From Reyranella sp. CPCC 100927 (GTDB lineage: Bacteria > Pseudomonadota > Alphaproteobacteria > Reyranellales > Reyranellaceae): a stretch of DNA of 64,000 nucleotides. The notes under the pieces were generated by a model. The model was not told where the DNA came from, made no database searches, and was given only the letters and a program-made list of their open reading frames with translations. The stretch spans positions 26,393-90,392 of the forward strand of contig NZ_VOHA01000028.1 in the NCBI RefSeq assembly GCF_007859315.1, in the 5' to 3' direction. Positions within the stretch are counted from its first letter, which is position 1. The number at the start of each line of letters is the position of its first letter. The translations under genes were made by a program, and so were the position numbers. Shown piece after piece: positions 46,540-55,583 of this stretch.

Positions 46540-47235
46540 TCAGAACGTGGGTGGCGTGCACACCCATAACACCCGTGCCGTCACCTTGCCCGGGTTGCGG
46601 TAGCTGTGCTTCAGGTCGGAATGAAAGAAGAAGCAGTCGCCGATATCGAGCGGGTAGACGACGCCGTCGACCGTCAGCTCGAGCTTGCCCTCGAGCACGA
46701 ACCCGATTTCCTCGCCGACGTGGTCGATCGCGCCGTCGGTATGGCCGCCCGGGTCGACGCAATGGATGTTGGCTTCGATCAGCCCGCTGGGAGCGGCGGC
46801 CACCAGACGCTCGAGCGCAATGCCCGGCCCGCGTGCGAGCGGGTCGGTGCGGATGATAGGGCGGTTGTCGGCGCGCACGATCAGCACCGGTGACTGCATC
46901 GGCGGATCTGAGAACAGCACCGCGATATTGATGTCGAGGATGCCGACGATCTTGTGAAGCATCGACAGCGACGGGCGCACCTTGTCGTTCTCAAGCTTCG
47001 AGATGAAGCTTTCCGAACAGCCGACCTGGTCGGCGAGTTCGCGAAGCCGCAGCTTCTGCACCAGGCGGGCATGCTTGAGCCGGCTGCCGATCTTGATTTC
47101 AGCATCCGCCGGCGTGTTCCCGTCATCGCGGGAGCGGCCGACCGGTCCTTTTTTTCCAACACCGAGGGCGTGTTTCCCACGCCGGACAGGGCCGTTTGAC
47201 GAGACGTGTCCGGTGCGGACCTGTGCGCGAGCCAT
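46540..47235 (-). CDS. XRE-cupin transcriptional regulator
   Basis: The 231-residue protein has a basic N-terminal tail, a helix-turn-helix (LRELADQVGCSESFISKLENDKVRPS, around residues 63-88), and a C-terminal cupin domain with GEEIGFVLEGKLELTVDG, YPLDIGDCFFFHSD. This matches PuuR-like regulators that sense small metabolites in the cupin pocket. It is divergent from the LIV-type transporter operon, and a palindrome in the gap is a likely binding site. ATG at 47235 has AGGAAA upstream. Confidence 0.9.
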   Translation of the reverse strand: MARAQVRTGHVSSNGPVRRGKHALGVGKKGPVGRSRDDGNTPADAEIKIGSRLKHARLVQKLRLRELADQVGCSESFISKLENDKVRPSLSMLHKIVGILDINIAVLFSDPPMQSPVLIVRADNRPIIRTDPLARGPGIALERLVAAAPSGLIEANIHCVDPGGHTDGAIDHVGEEIGFVLEGKLELTVDGVVYPLDIGDCFFFHSDLKHSYRNPGKVTARVLWVCTPPTF

Positions 47236-47330
47236 GCGGAGTTTCCTAACGCGAATGTTTCGTCCGGTCCAGCAAACGCCCCGGCTTCTCATCAACCATG
47301 GGTACTGTACGGCAAGAGATATGACTAATA

Positions 47331-47369
47331 GTCAAGGTACTTGACAAGGTTTTGCAGCTTCGGCCTAAA
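47331..47369 (+). promoter_or_regulatory. Palindrome GTCAAG-GTA-CTTGAC overlapping a promoter for the transporter operon
   Basis: The perfect inverted repeat at 47331-47345 overlaps a TTGACA hexamer (47341-47346). About 17 bases further lies CCTAAA (47364), a possible -10. An operator placed on the -35 box would let the divergent XRE-cupin regulator block the operon. Confidence 0.6.
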
Positions 47370-47419
47370 TCGAAAAGCTTGATGCAAGTGTGTGCGACAC
47401 CTGTTGGGAGGCGGGGATC

Positions 47420-48154
47420 GTGCTGACCATCGAAAAATTCTCGGCGAGCTACGGCCCGGTCCACGCGCTGCATGGCATCGATCTGCGTGTCGAGGCGGGC
47501 GAGGCCGTATGCCTGCTGGGCAGCAATGGCGCCGGCAAGTCGACCCTGATCCGATCGCTCATGGGGCTCGGTCCGCTGGTCAGTGGCGCGGCGCACTTCG
47601 AAGGGCGTGACCTGTCGGTGCATGCCGTCGAGGACCGCGTGCGGCTGGGACTTGCCGTCGTCTTCGAGGGCCGCGGTATCCTGCCGGCGATGTCCGTTCA
47701 CGAGAACCTCCTGATGGGTGGTTACTGCCGAAGTCGCGCGGACATTGCCCAGACCCTGGAACAGGTCGTCGCGCTGTTCCCGCTGCTGGCGTCGCGCCGC
47801 AACCAGCCTGCCGGGACCTTGAGCGGCGGCGAGCAGCAGATGCTGGCGATCGCACGGGCGCTGATGTCGCGGCCCAAGATGATCATGCTGGATGAGCCGT
47901 CGATGGGCCTGGCACCCATCGTCGTCGAGCAGGTGTTCGAGGCGATCGCCGAGGTCAACCGCCGCGGTGTCGCCATCCTGCTGGTCGAGCAGAACATGCA
48001 TATGGCGCTCGCCGTAGCGCAGCGCTTCTACGTTCTGGATCGCGGTGCCGTCGTGCTCGCGGGCACGGTCAGCGACGGCGTCCTGACATCAAACACCGGA
48101 CAGGTTCTCCACGAAGACGAGATCGAGTCCGCCTACATGGGGGAGAAGACATGA
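47420..48154 (+). CDS. livF: LIV-type ABC transporter ATP-binding protein
   Basis: The 244-residue ATPase has Walker A GSNGAGKST, the signature LSGGEQQMLAIARAL, Walker B MIMLDEPSMGLAP and a LivF-type C-terminus. It powers import of a branched-chain amino acid or similar small solute with LivG and the two permeases. The start is GTG at 47420 with GGGAGG upstream. It is first in the operon and overlaps the binding-protein gene by 4 bases. Confidence 0.93.
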   Translation: MLTIEKFSASYGPVHALHGIDLRVEAGEAVCLLGSNGAGKSTLIRSLMGLGPLVSGAAHFEGRDLSVHAVEDRVRLGLAVVFEGRGILPAMSVHENLLMGGYCRSRADIAQTLEQVVALFPLLASRRNQPAGTLSGGEQQMLAIARALMSRPKMIMLDEPSMGLAPIVVEQVFEAIAEVNRRGVAILLVEQNMHMALAVAQRFYVLDRGAVVLAGTVSDGVLTSNTGQVLHEDEIESAYMGEKT

Positions 48155-49290
48155 CGGATTGGACGGGTAGAGGACTTCGGATCGCGGTGGTCTCGTCGGC
48201 CGTCATTCTTGTCGCCGGGCTGCTGCCGGCATCCGCTCAGCAGCGGGTTGTGAAGGTCGCGTATGTGGGACCCTTGACCGGTCCCAACACGGCGATGGGC
48301 ATCGGCACGCGCAATTCCATGGATCTGGCGATCCGCGAGGCGAACGCAGCGAACGCATTGCCGTTCAAGCTCGAGCTGATCTCCGAAAGCGACGACTCCA
48401 AGCCGTCGACCGGAGTCGCGGCGATCCAGAAGCTGTGCAACGATCCCGATGTGATCGCAACGTCGGCGCACTGGAACAGTCCGGTGGCGTTGGCCACGAT
48501 TCCCTACTTCAAGCAGTGCAACCTGCTCAATCTCGTGTCGGGTGCGTCCGTGGATGCCTTGACGCAGCAGGGTGTTCCCGAGATGGCGCGCGTCAGCACG
48601 CCGTTCGGCTACCTGCTGCCGCACCTGGCGGAAAGCCTGATCGACCGACTGAAGTTCAAGACGATCGCCATCGTGAAGTCGCGCGACGCCTTCGGCGATG
48701 CCGGCACCGAGGGCTTCGTGCCCGAGTACGAGAAGCGCGGCGGCAAGATTATCGCTGTCGAGGGGTACAATGTCGGCGACCGCGACTACACCGCGATCCT
48801 CACCAAGATCCGGCAGTTGAAGCCCGATGCGGTCTATCTGGCCGGCCTGACGACGGAAGCGGCGCTGGTGGTGCGGCAGATGCGCCAACTGGGCATGAAG
48901 ACCGCCTTTGTCGGCCACGCCGGCTGGCAGACGTCGACGTTCGTCGAAGCCGCCGGTCCAGCCGGCGAGGGGGCGATCGTCGTGACATCCCTGCCATTTC
49001 TCGACCGGCTGCCCGATGGGCCGGGCTATGCGAAGCGCTATGCTGCCGCTGGCTACAAGGAGCCGCACGAAGCGTACGGGCCGTTCGGTTATGCCGCCGG
49101 CCAGGTCATCGTCGACCTGCTGCGCCGCCATGGCCCGGACCGCAAGGCTGTCGTCGCCGGCATCCGCCAGCTTCAGGACACCAAGACCATTTTCGGCCCC
49201 GGTCGCTTCGACGACAGGGGTGTACTGCAACCCAAATATGTCGACATGGCCGTGCTCAAGGGCGGCGACTGGGTGCCGCTGCCGAAGTAG
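48151..49290 (+). CDS. LIV-type ABC transporter periplasmic binding protein
   Basis: The 379-residue protein has a signal peptide ending PASAQ and the family-6 binding fold: VKVAYVGPLTGPNTAMGIGT, NSMDLAIREANA, VIATSAHWNSPVALATIPYF, and a C-terminal lobe with EAYGPFGYAAGQVIVDLLRR. Relatives bind branched-chain amino acids, urea, amides or aromatic acids. The ligand here is unknown. ATGA overlap with the gene upstream suggests coupled translation. Confidence 0.92.
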   Translation: MTDWTGRGLRIAVVSSAVILVAGLLPASAQQRVVKVAYVGPLTGPNTAMGIGTRNSMDLAIREANAANALPFKLELISESDDSKPSTGVAAIQKLCNDPDVIATSAHWNSPVALATIPYFKQCNLLNLVSGASVDALTQQGVPEMARVSTPFGYLLPHLAESLIDRLKFKTIAIVKSRDAFGDAGTEGFVPEYEKRGGKIIAVEGYNVGDRDYTAILTKIRQLKPDAVYLAGLTTEAALVVRQMRQLGMKTAFVGHAGWQTSTFVEAAGPAGEGAIVVTSLPFLDRLPDGPGYAKRYAAAGYKEPHEAYGPFGYAAGQVIVDLLRRHGPDRKAVVAGIRQLQDTKTIFGPGRFDDRGVLQPKYVDMAVLKGGDWVPLPK

Positions 49291-49335
49291 CACCGCGCCG
49301 GCTTCCGACCACACGACAACGCAGAACGGACATCG

Positions 49336-50271
49336 ATGGACCTTATCCTGCAGCACCTGGTGAATGCGTTGGCGTTGTCGGCGGTCTATGCGCTGGTGGC
49401 GATCGGCATCAGCCTGTTCTTTGGCGTCATTGGCATCGTCAACCTGGCGCACGGCGACATCGCGACCCTGGGAGTCTTCGCATCACTGGCGGTCTTCCAG
49501 TTCCTGCTGGCGGGCGGCGCCATGGATATCACGGCGCTCTCCGCGCCCGCAGCGATGGCCACGCTCGCGGCACTGGCGGCCGGCCTTGTCGTCGCCGCGC
49601 TCAGCGGTGTCGTTTTCTACCGGGTCGCGTTCTTTCCGCTGCGCGCCGCGCCGCCGATCATCGGACTGCTGTGCTCGGTCGGTGTCGGTTTCATCATCCG
49701 CGAGAGCATCCTCAATTTCTATCCGAACGGCCGCAATCCGCAGCCGTTCCCGGCGATCATTCCGCCCGACCTGATCGAGATCGGCGGGGTCATCATTCAA
49801 TACAAGCACATCTTCGTCATCGGCACCGCGGTGATCGTGATGTTCGCGCTGGCCTACTGCGTGGAACGCACGCGATTCGGTCGTGCCATGCGCAGCATCC
49901 TGAATAATCGCGAGGTGGCCCAATCGCTGGGGGTTTCCACCTTCAAGGTGACGGTGGCGCTGTTCGCGCTGGGCTCGGCGTTGGCGGGGCTGGCCGGCCT
50001 GATGAATGCGCTCTACTACAACCTCGTGCAGTCGGACATGGGCACGCTGCTGACCGTGAAGGGTTTCACCGCGGCCGTGATCGGCGGTCTGGGCAACATC
50101 TACGGCGCACTTCTGGGCGCTGTGCTGGTCGGGCTCATCGAGGCGGTGACGGCGGGCTTCATCCCCGACGGCTCCGCCTACAAGGACGTGGCGGTGTTCG
50201 GTGTCCTCATCGCCATCCTGATCGCCCGTCCGAATGGGTTGTTGGGCCGTCTCAGCGCCGAGCGCGTGTGA
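49336..50271 (+). CDS. livH: LIV-type ABC transporter permease (LivH-like)
   Basis: The 311-residue inner-membrane permease has about eight membrane segments and the family motifs YALVAIGISLFFGVIGIVNLAHG and GFTAAVIGGLGNIYGALLGA. It forms the channel with the LivM-like partner encoded next. Confidence 0.93.
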   Translation: MDLILQHLVNALALSAVYALVAIGISLFFGVIGIVNLAHGDIATLGVFASLAVFQFLLAGGAMDITALSAPAAMATLAALAAGLVVAALSGVVFYRVAFFPLRAAPPIIGLLCSVGVGFIIRESILNFYPNGRNPQPFPAIIPPDLIEIGGVIIQYKHIFVIGTAVIVMFALAYCVERTRFGRAMRSILNNREVAQSLGVSTFKVTVALFALGSALAGLAGLMNALYYNLVQSDMGTLLTVKGFTAAVIGGLGNIYGALLGAVLVGLIEAVTAGFIPDGSAYKDVAVFGVLIAILIARPNGLLGRLSAERV

Positions 50272-50278
50272 GTACACC

Positions 50279-51451
50279 ATGAATGTCGCCGCAGTGCCTG
50301 CATCATCGCGGACCGGCATGCTGAGAGCCGGCCTCGTCATGCTGTCCATCCTGGCAGGGTTCGCTCTGCTGGCGCTCTTCCTGCGCAAGGCTGAGGGTAT
50401 GGTGCTGGCCGCGATCGTGGCGGGTATCTTCACGATCGTCGCACTGCCGGCCAGCCGAAACGCAGCGTGGCGCGGCCTGGCGATCCTGCAGGCGCATCCG
50501 CGGGCAGCCGTCGCGGCCTGTGCGATCGGTGCCGTCCTGCTGCCGATCTTCCTGCACAACGACGGTTATTGGATCCACGTCCTGTCGATCGCGATGATCT
50601 TCGCCATCATGGCGATCGGACTGAACGTGCATCTGGGCGAGATCGGCCTGGTCAACCTCGGCTATGCCGGACTGTTCGCCGTCGGCGCCTATGCCTCGAC
50701 CCTGCTGTCGCAGGCCGGGGCACCGTTCTGGCTGGCGACCCTTTTTGCCATGACCGTCTGCTGGACCACGGGCGGCTTGCTCGGCTTCTTCTCGGTGCGC
50801 ACCAGCGGCGACTATTTCGCACTCGTCACCCTCGGGTTCGGCCTGATCGTGCAACAGCTCATCATCAATCTGACCTGGCTGACGCAGGGCAACAACGGCA
50901 TCACCAATATTCCAGCCGTAAGCATGCTGGGACATACGAGCAAGATGCCGATCGATCTGGGCATCGTTCGCCTGGTTCCGGAGACGAACTTCTTCTATCT
51001 CTGTCTCGTTGCCCTGTGCGGCTCCCTGGTGCTGGCGCGGCATTATCAGAAAGTCTGGATCGGTCGCATGTGGACGGCTTTGCGCCAGGACGCCATCGGC
51101 GTGTCCTGCTTCGGCCTCGACGTGCCGCGTTTCAAGATCCTGACCGTGGCGTTCGGCAGCATGTTCGCCGGGCTGGCCGGTTCGCTGTTCGCCCATGAGA
51201 TCGGCTTCATCTCGCCCGACGATTTCACATTGCTGCATTCCGTCGAGGTGCTGGCGTCGGTGATCCTGGGCGGTATCGGCAACCTGTTCGGCGTGACCGT
51301 CGGCGCGATCATTCTCTCGGTCGCGCCGGAGAAGCTGCGCTTCCTCGGCGACTACCGGCTGCTGATGTATGGCGCGATGCTGGTTGTCCTGCTCATCTAC
51401 CGGCCGCTGGGGCTGTTGCCTGACCCGCGTCGCCGGTTCGAGTCGTTCTGA
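50279..51451 (+). CDS. livM: LIV-type ABC transporter permease (LivM-like)
   Basis: The 390-residue permease has about ten membrane helices. It carries AIGLNVHLGEIGLVNLGYAG and the GLAGSLFAHEIGFISPDDF coupling region, then VILGGIGNLFGVTVGAIILS, as in LivM. ATG at 50279 lies 7 bases past the livH stop. The N-terminus is longer than in E. coli LivM by one or two helices. Confidence 0.92.
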   Translation: MNVAAVPASSRTGMLRAGLVMLSILAGFALLALFLRKAEGMVLAAIVAGIFTIVALPASRNAAWRGLAILQAHPRAAVAACAIGAVLLPIFLHNDGYWIHVLSIAMIFAIMAIGLNVHLGEIGLVNLGYAGLFAVGAYASTLLSQAGAPFWLATLFAMTVCWTTGGLLGFFSVRTSGDYFALVTLGFGLIVQQLIINLTWLTQGNNGITNIPAVSMLGHTSKMPIDLGIVRLVPETNFFYLCLVALCGSLVLARHYQKVWIGRMWTALRQDAIGVSCFGLDVPRFKILTVAFGSMFAGLAGSLFAHEIGFISPDDFTLLHSVEVLASVILGGIGNLFGVTVGAIILSVAPEKLRFLGDYRLLMYGAMLVVLLIYRPLGLLPDPRRRFESF

Positions 51452-51457
51452 GGCACC

Positions 51458-52264
51458 ATGACCGCGTCGGCCACACTTCTGGATATCCGCGGCGCCGCCA
51501 AGTCGTTCGGCGGCGTTCGGGCGCTGGATGGTATCGACCTTCAGCTGGCGGCCGGCGAGGTGCTGGGCGTCATCGGCCCCAACGGCTCCGGCAAGACGAC
51601 GCTGTTCAACCTCCTCACCGGCGTGGTTCGGGCCAGCGGCGGCACCGTCCGGCTGGCGGATTCGGGAGCCAACCTGCTCGACCTGAAACCGTGGGAGATC
51701 TCGACACTCGGCATCGCCCGCACGTTTCAGAACATCCGCCTGGCACTGGGACAATCCGTCCTCCAGAACGTGCTGGTGGGCGCCTACCGGCAAAACCGGA
51801 CGTCGTGGTGGCAGGTGCTGTTGACGCCGCAGACCGTTGCGGCGCGCGAAGCGCAGGCTGTCGAGAAAGCCATGGAGGCGTTGCGCTTCGTCGCGCCCGC
51901 CTTGGCGACGACGCCCGATCGCATCGTCGGCGAGCTGCCTTATGCCGATCGACGACGGATCGAACTGGCGCGTGCGGTCGTAGGTGATCCGCGCATCATG
52001 CTGATCGACGAACCCGCCGCCGGGATGAACCCCCATGAGACGTCGGAGATCGCCGACGATATTCTTCGGATCGCCGCACGCGGCATGTCGATCCTGGTGA
52101 TCGAACACAAGATGAAGTTCATCGCCACGGTCGCGTCGCGGATTGCCGTGCTCAATTTCGGCCGCAAGATCGCGGAAGGAAGCTATGAGCAGATCAGGAC
52201 GGATCCGAACGTGCTAGCGTCCTATCTGGGACGCAAGGGCGACCATCTGGCCGCGGCTCGATAG
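51458..52264 (+). CDS. livG: LIV-type ABC transporter ATP-binding protein (LivG-like)
   Basis: The 268-residue ATPase has Walker A GPNGSGKTT, a LivG-type RTFQNIRLALGQSVLQNVLVG Q-loop, ELPYADRRRIELARA as a degenerate signature motif, and Walker B IMLIDEPAAGMNP. In place of LSGGQ the signature reads LPYADRR, as in many LivG proteins. It pairs with LivF. Confidence 0.92.
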   Translation: MTASATLLDIRGAAKSFGGVRALDGIDLQLAAGEVLGVIGPNGSGKTTLFNLLTGVVRASGGTVRLADSGANLLDLKPWEISTLGIARTFQNIRLALGQSVLQNVLVGAYRQNRTSWWQVLLTPQTVAAREAQAVEKAMEALRFVAPALATTPDRIVGELPYADRRRIELARAVVGDPRIMLIDEPAAGMNPHETSEIADDILRIAARGMSILVIEHKMKFIATVASRIAVLNFGRKIAEGSYEQIRTDPNVLASYLGRKGDHLAAAR

Positions 52265-52295
52265 TCGATTTCGCTGCAATCGGGAAGTTATAGCC

Positions 52296-54023
52296 ATGAG
52301 TGAACGCCGTGACGATGCTCCGCTCCTGCTGACCGGGGGCCCCGTCTACACTTTCGATCAGGCCGATTCGGTGGCGCAGGCGGTGCTGATCGAGCGCGGC
52401 AGGATCGCCGATGTCGGCACGCTGGCAACGTTGCGTGACCGTGCCGGCCCGCAGCGGCGCGAGATCGATGTCGGCGGCGCCACCATCATGCCCGGCCTGA
52501 TCGATACGCACCCCCATCTGCTGCACTACGGCTCCCTGCAGGAGCCGCTGGTCGACATCCAGGATGCGACGAGCCACGACGACATCGTAAGCCGCATCGC
52601 CGCCCGCGCCCGAGACACGGCGGCGGGCGAGTGGATCATGACGACGCCGGTCGGTGATGCGCATTACTTCATCACGCGATCCTACAAGAACCTGAAAGAA
52701 GGCGAACTGCCGAGCCGCGCGGTGCTCGACCGCGCGACCTTGGATCACCCCGTCGTCATCCAGGCGTGGGCGCCGTCGCTGCCCAACGCGATCGCGTTCA
52801 ACTCGGCGGCGCTGCGGCTGCTGAAGATCGATGCGACCACACCCGAGCGCATCAGCAACGTCACGATCGAGAAGGGCAAGGATGGTGAGCCGACCGGGCG
52901 CATGTTCGGCTCGGTGACGAACTATTACAGCAACGATCCCTTCGCCAACAAGCTGTGGCTGCAGATCCCGTTCCTGAAGTACGAGCTGCTGGTGCCGGGC
53001 ACCCAGCGCGCGCTTCAGGCCTATCACCGCATGGGCGTCACCGGCATCTATGAAAACCACATGATGGACAAGCGCCTGATCGATGCCTACCGGCAGCTGC
53101 GTGCCAAGGGCGCGCTGCGCATGCGGGTGATGGCGTCACAGGAGGCCGAGTCCTACGGCATGCCGTGGAGCCGGCCGCGCACCATGGAAGACTTCATGGC
53201 CCGCCTGGAGGATGCCGCGCGTTCGATCGAGCTCACCGACGACTGGTTCCGGTTCAATGGCGTCACGATCATGTGGGACGGCACCTGCTTTCCCGGCGGC
53301 ATGCTGATGCGCGAACCCTACAAGGGCCCCTACGGCGAGAAGACCTGCGGCTACTTCCACATCACGCCGGAGAAAGCCGAGGCCGTCATGCGCTTCTGCG
53401 CCGAGCGGCGCATTCGGCTCAACACCATGTGCATGGGCATCGCCGCGCACGACGAGAACCTGAGCCGGCTCGAGCGCCTGGCGCAGCAGTTCGATATCGG
53501 TTCGTTGAACTGGGTGCTGGTGCACGCCGTCTTCATCGAGCAGGAGCAGGTGGCGCGTTATGCCAAGCTGAACATGGACTTCACCACGTCGATGTCGTTC
53601 TGCTGGGGCAAGGGCGAGCTGTTCCGGCAGCGCATGGACAAGGTGCCGTTCGCCGACCTGATGCCGCTGCGGCGGTTCTTCGACCTGGGGTTCGCCGTGG
53701 CCGGCGCCACCGACTGGGGACCCAAGAATCCCTTCGAGCAGATCGAGCTTGCCATGACGCACGAGTTCGCCGGTTCGGGTTACCGCAACCTCGGACCGTC
53801 GCAGACGATCAGCCGGCGCGAAGCGGTGTCGATGTGGACACGCGGTGCCGCGCAGGTGCTGCGCTGGAGCGGCATCGGTTCGCTCGAACGCGGCCACCAT
53901 GCCGACATCGCCATCGTCGACCAGGACATCATGGCCTGCGACGTCGCGGCGATCGGCAATACCAAGGCGCTGGCGACCCTGGCCGGCGGCGAGGTGGTGC
54001 ATGACACCGGATTGTTCGGCTAG
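52296..54023 (+). CDS. YtcJ-like metal-dependent amidohydrolase
   Basis: The 575-residue protein has the amidohydrolase metal motif DTHPHLLH after VGGATIMPGLI, and the late GATDWGP Asp, with a YtcJ/AepA-type insert. The C-terminal SLERGHHADIAIVDQDIMAC closes the beta domain. The substrate may be an imported amide or ring amide; this is inferred from the transporter genes before it. It is 31 bases after livG. Confidence 0.87.
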   Translation: MSERRDDAPLLLTGGPVYTFDQADSVAQAVLIERGRIADVGTLATLRDRAGPQRREIDVGGATIMPGLIDTHPHLLHYGSLQEPLVDIQDATSHDDIVSRIAARARDTAAGEWIMTTPVGDAHYFITRSYKNLKEGELPSRAVLDRATLDHPVVIQAWAPSLPNAIAFNSAALRLLKIDATTPERISNVTIEKGKDGEPTGRMFGSVTNYYSNDPFANKLWLQIPFLKYELLVPGTQRALQAYHRMGVTGIYENHMMDKRLIDAYRQLRAKGALRMRVMASQEAESYGMPWSRPRTMEDFMARLEDAARSIELTDDWFRFNGVTIMWDGTCFPGGMLMREPYKGPYGEKTCGYFHITPEKAEAVMRFCAERRIRLNTMCMGIAAHDENLSRLERLAQQFDIGSLNWVLVHAVFIEQEQVARYAKLNMDFTTSMSFCWGKGELFRQRMDKVPFADLMPLRRFFDLGFAVAGATDWGPKNPFEQIELAMTHEFAGSGYRNLGPSQTISRREAVSMWTRGAAQVLRWSGIGSLERGHHADIAIVDQDIMACDVAAIGNTKALATLAGGEVVHDTGLFG

Positions 54024-54029
54024 GCCGTC

Positions 54030-55577
54030 ATGTTGATCGACAGCATCCTGTGGCAGCAGGCGCAGATGCGGCCGCACAAGGTCGCGCTCGTCTGCGGCGA
54101 CCGCCGCTTCACCTACGCCGAAACGGCCGACCGGACGCGGCGTCTGGCCCACGCGCTGCGCGGCCTGGGCATCCAGCCGGGGCAGAAGGTGGCGGTGCTG
54201 GCCACCAACTGCGCCGAGCACGCCGAGGCGGTGTTCGCCATCGCGGCGATCGGTGCCGTCTGGGTTCCGCTCAATTTCCGACTCTCGGTGCCGGAGCTCG
54301 CCTACATCGTGGACGACAGCGAGAGCGTGGCGGTCATCTGCACCACCGATATGCAGGCCAGCGCTGAAGGCTTGCGGGACATCGTGCGTGGCGTATCGAC
54401 CTGGATCAGCATCGGTGCCACGGCACTTCCCGGTACTGTCCTGTACGACGATCTGCTGCGCCAAGGCAGCAGCGGGGCGCTCGCCAGCATGGCCGCGCCG
54501 GATGATCTCTTTTCGATCATGTACACCAGCGGCACGACCGGCAAACCGAAGGGAGTCATGCTGCCCCATCGCCGGTTCTTCGTCGGCACGATCCTCAGTA
54601 CGATCGCCCTCAAGGCCACCGAGCATGACATCAAGCTGCAGGCGATCCCGCAGTTCCATGCCGGCGGCTATATCTACCAGCTTTGCCACATGGCGGCAGG
54701 CGCCACCCTGGTCATCCTGCCGCGGTTCGAGCCGGAACCGACGCTGGCGCTCATGCAGCGGGAACGGGCGACGGCGGCGGGTTTCGTGCCCTCGATGCTG
54801 CTGGCGCTGATCGAGGCGCCGTCGTTTCAGACGGCCGACTTCAGCGCGTTGCAGCGCGTGATGTACGGCGGATCACCCATTCCCGAGGATCGCCTGGCGC
54901 GCGCGTTGGAGCGCATGGGTGCGAAGTTCCTGCAGACATACGGACAGACCGAGGCCGGCGTCCTGGTGAGTGTGCTGGACGATGCCGATCACGATCGCGG
55001 CTTGCGGGATGCGCCGCAGCTGCTGCGCTCGTGCGGACGGGCGATGCTGGGCTACGACATCCGGATCGTCGATGATGCGGGCGCGCCGACGGAGGGCATC
55101 GGCGAGCTGGCGGTACGCGCCGACTCGCTGATGACGGGCTATCTGAAGCGCCCTGACGAGACCGCCGCGACATTGGTCGACGGCTGGCTGCGCACCGGTG
55201 ATCTGGGCTGGCAGGATGACGCGGGCCGCTTCTACCTCGTCGACCGCAAGAAGGATCTGATCGTGTCGGGTGGCGAGAATGTCTATCCGATCGAGATCGA
55301 GCATGTGCTGTCCAGTCATCCCGATGTCCTGGATGTCGCCGTGATCGGCGTGCCCGATCCGCGCTGGGGCGAGGCGGTGAAGGCGGTGATCGTCCGACGG
55401 CCGGGCACGTCGACCGACGAGGCGAGTCTGGTGGGCTTCTGCCGCGGCAAGCTGGGCGGTTTCAAGATTCCCAAGTCGGTCGATTTCATCGACGCGCTGC
55501 CGCGCAACGCCTCGGGCAAGATCCAGAAGGTCATCCTGCGCGATCGCTACTGGGCGGGCCACGCGCGCAAGATATAA
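54030..55577 (+). CDS. AMP-forming acyl-CoA synthetase
   Basis: The 515-residue ligase has the ATP motif MYTSGTTGKPKGV, YGQTEAGVL, the hinge TGDLGWQDDAGRFYLVDRKKDL and the catalytic Lys near the end in RNASGKIQKVILR. It would activate a carboxylic acid to its CoA thioester. It is 6 bases after the amidohydrolase, so the operon may import a compound, hydrolyse it and activate the acid. Confidence 0.92.
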   Translation: MLIDSILWQQAQMRPHKVALVCGDRRFTYAETADRTRRLAHALRGLGIQPGQKVAVLATNCAEHAEAVFAIAAIGAVWVPLNFRLSVPELAYIVDDSESVAVICTTDMQASAEGLRDIVRGVSTWISIGATALPGTVLYDDLLRQGSSGALASMAAPDDLFSIMYTSGTTGKPKGVMLPHRRFFVGTILSTIALKATEHDIKLQAIPQFHAGGYIYQLCHMAAGATLVILPRFEPEPTLALMQRERATAAGFVPSMLLALIEAPSFQTADFSALQRVMYGGSPIPEDRLARALERMGAKFLQTYGQTEAGVLVSVLDDADHDRGLRDAPQLLRSCGRAMLGYDIRIVDDAGAPTEGIGELAVRADSLMTGYLKRPDETAATLVDGWLRTGDLGWQDDAGRFYLVDRKKDLIVSGGENVYPIEIEHVLSSHPDVLDVAVIGVPDPRWGEAVKAVIVRRPGTSTDEASLVGFCRGKLGGFKIPKSVDFIDALPRNASGKIQKVILRDRYWAGHARKI

Positions 55578-55583
55578 TCGGCC

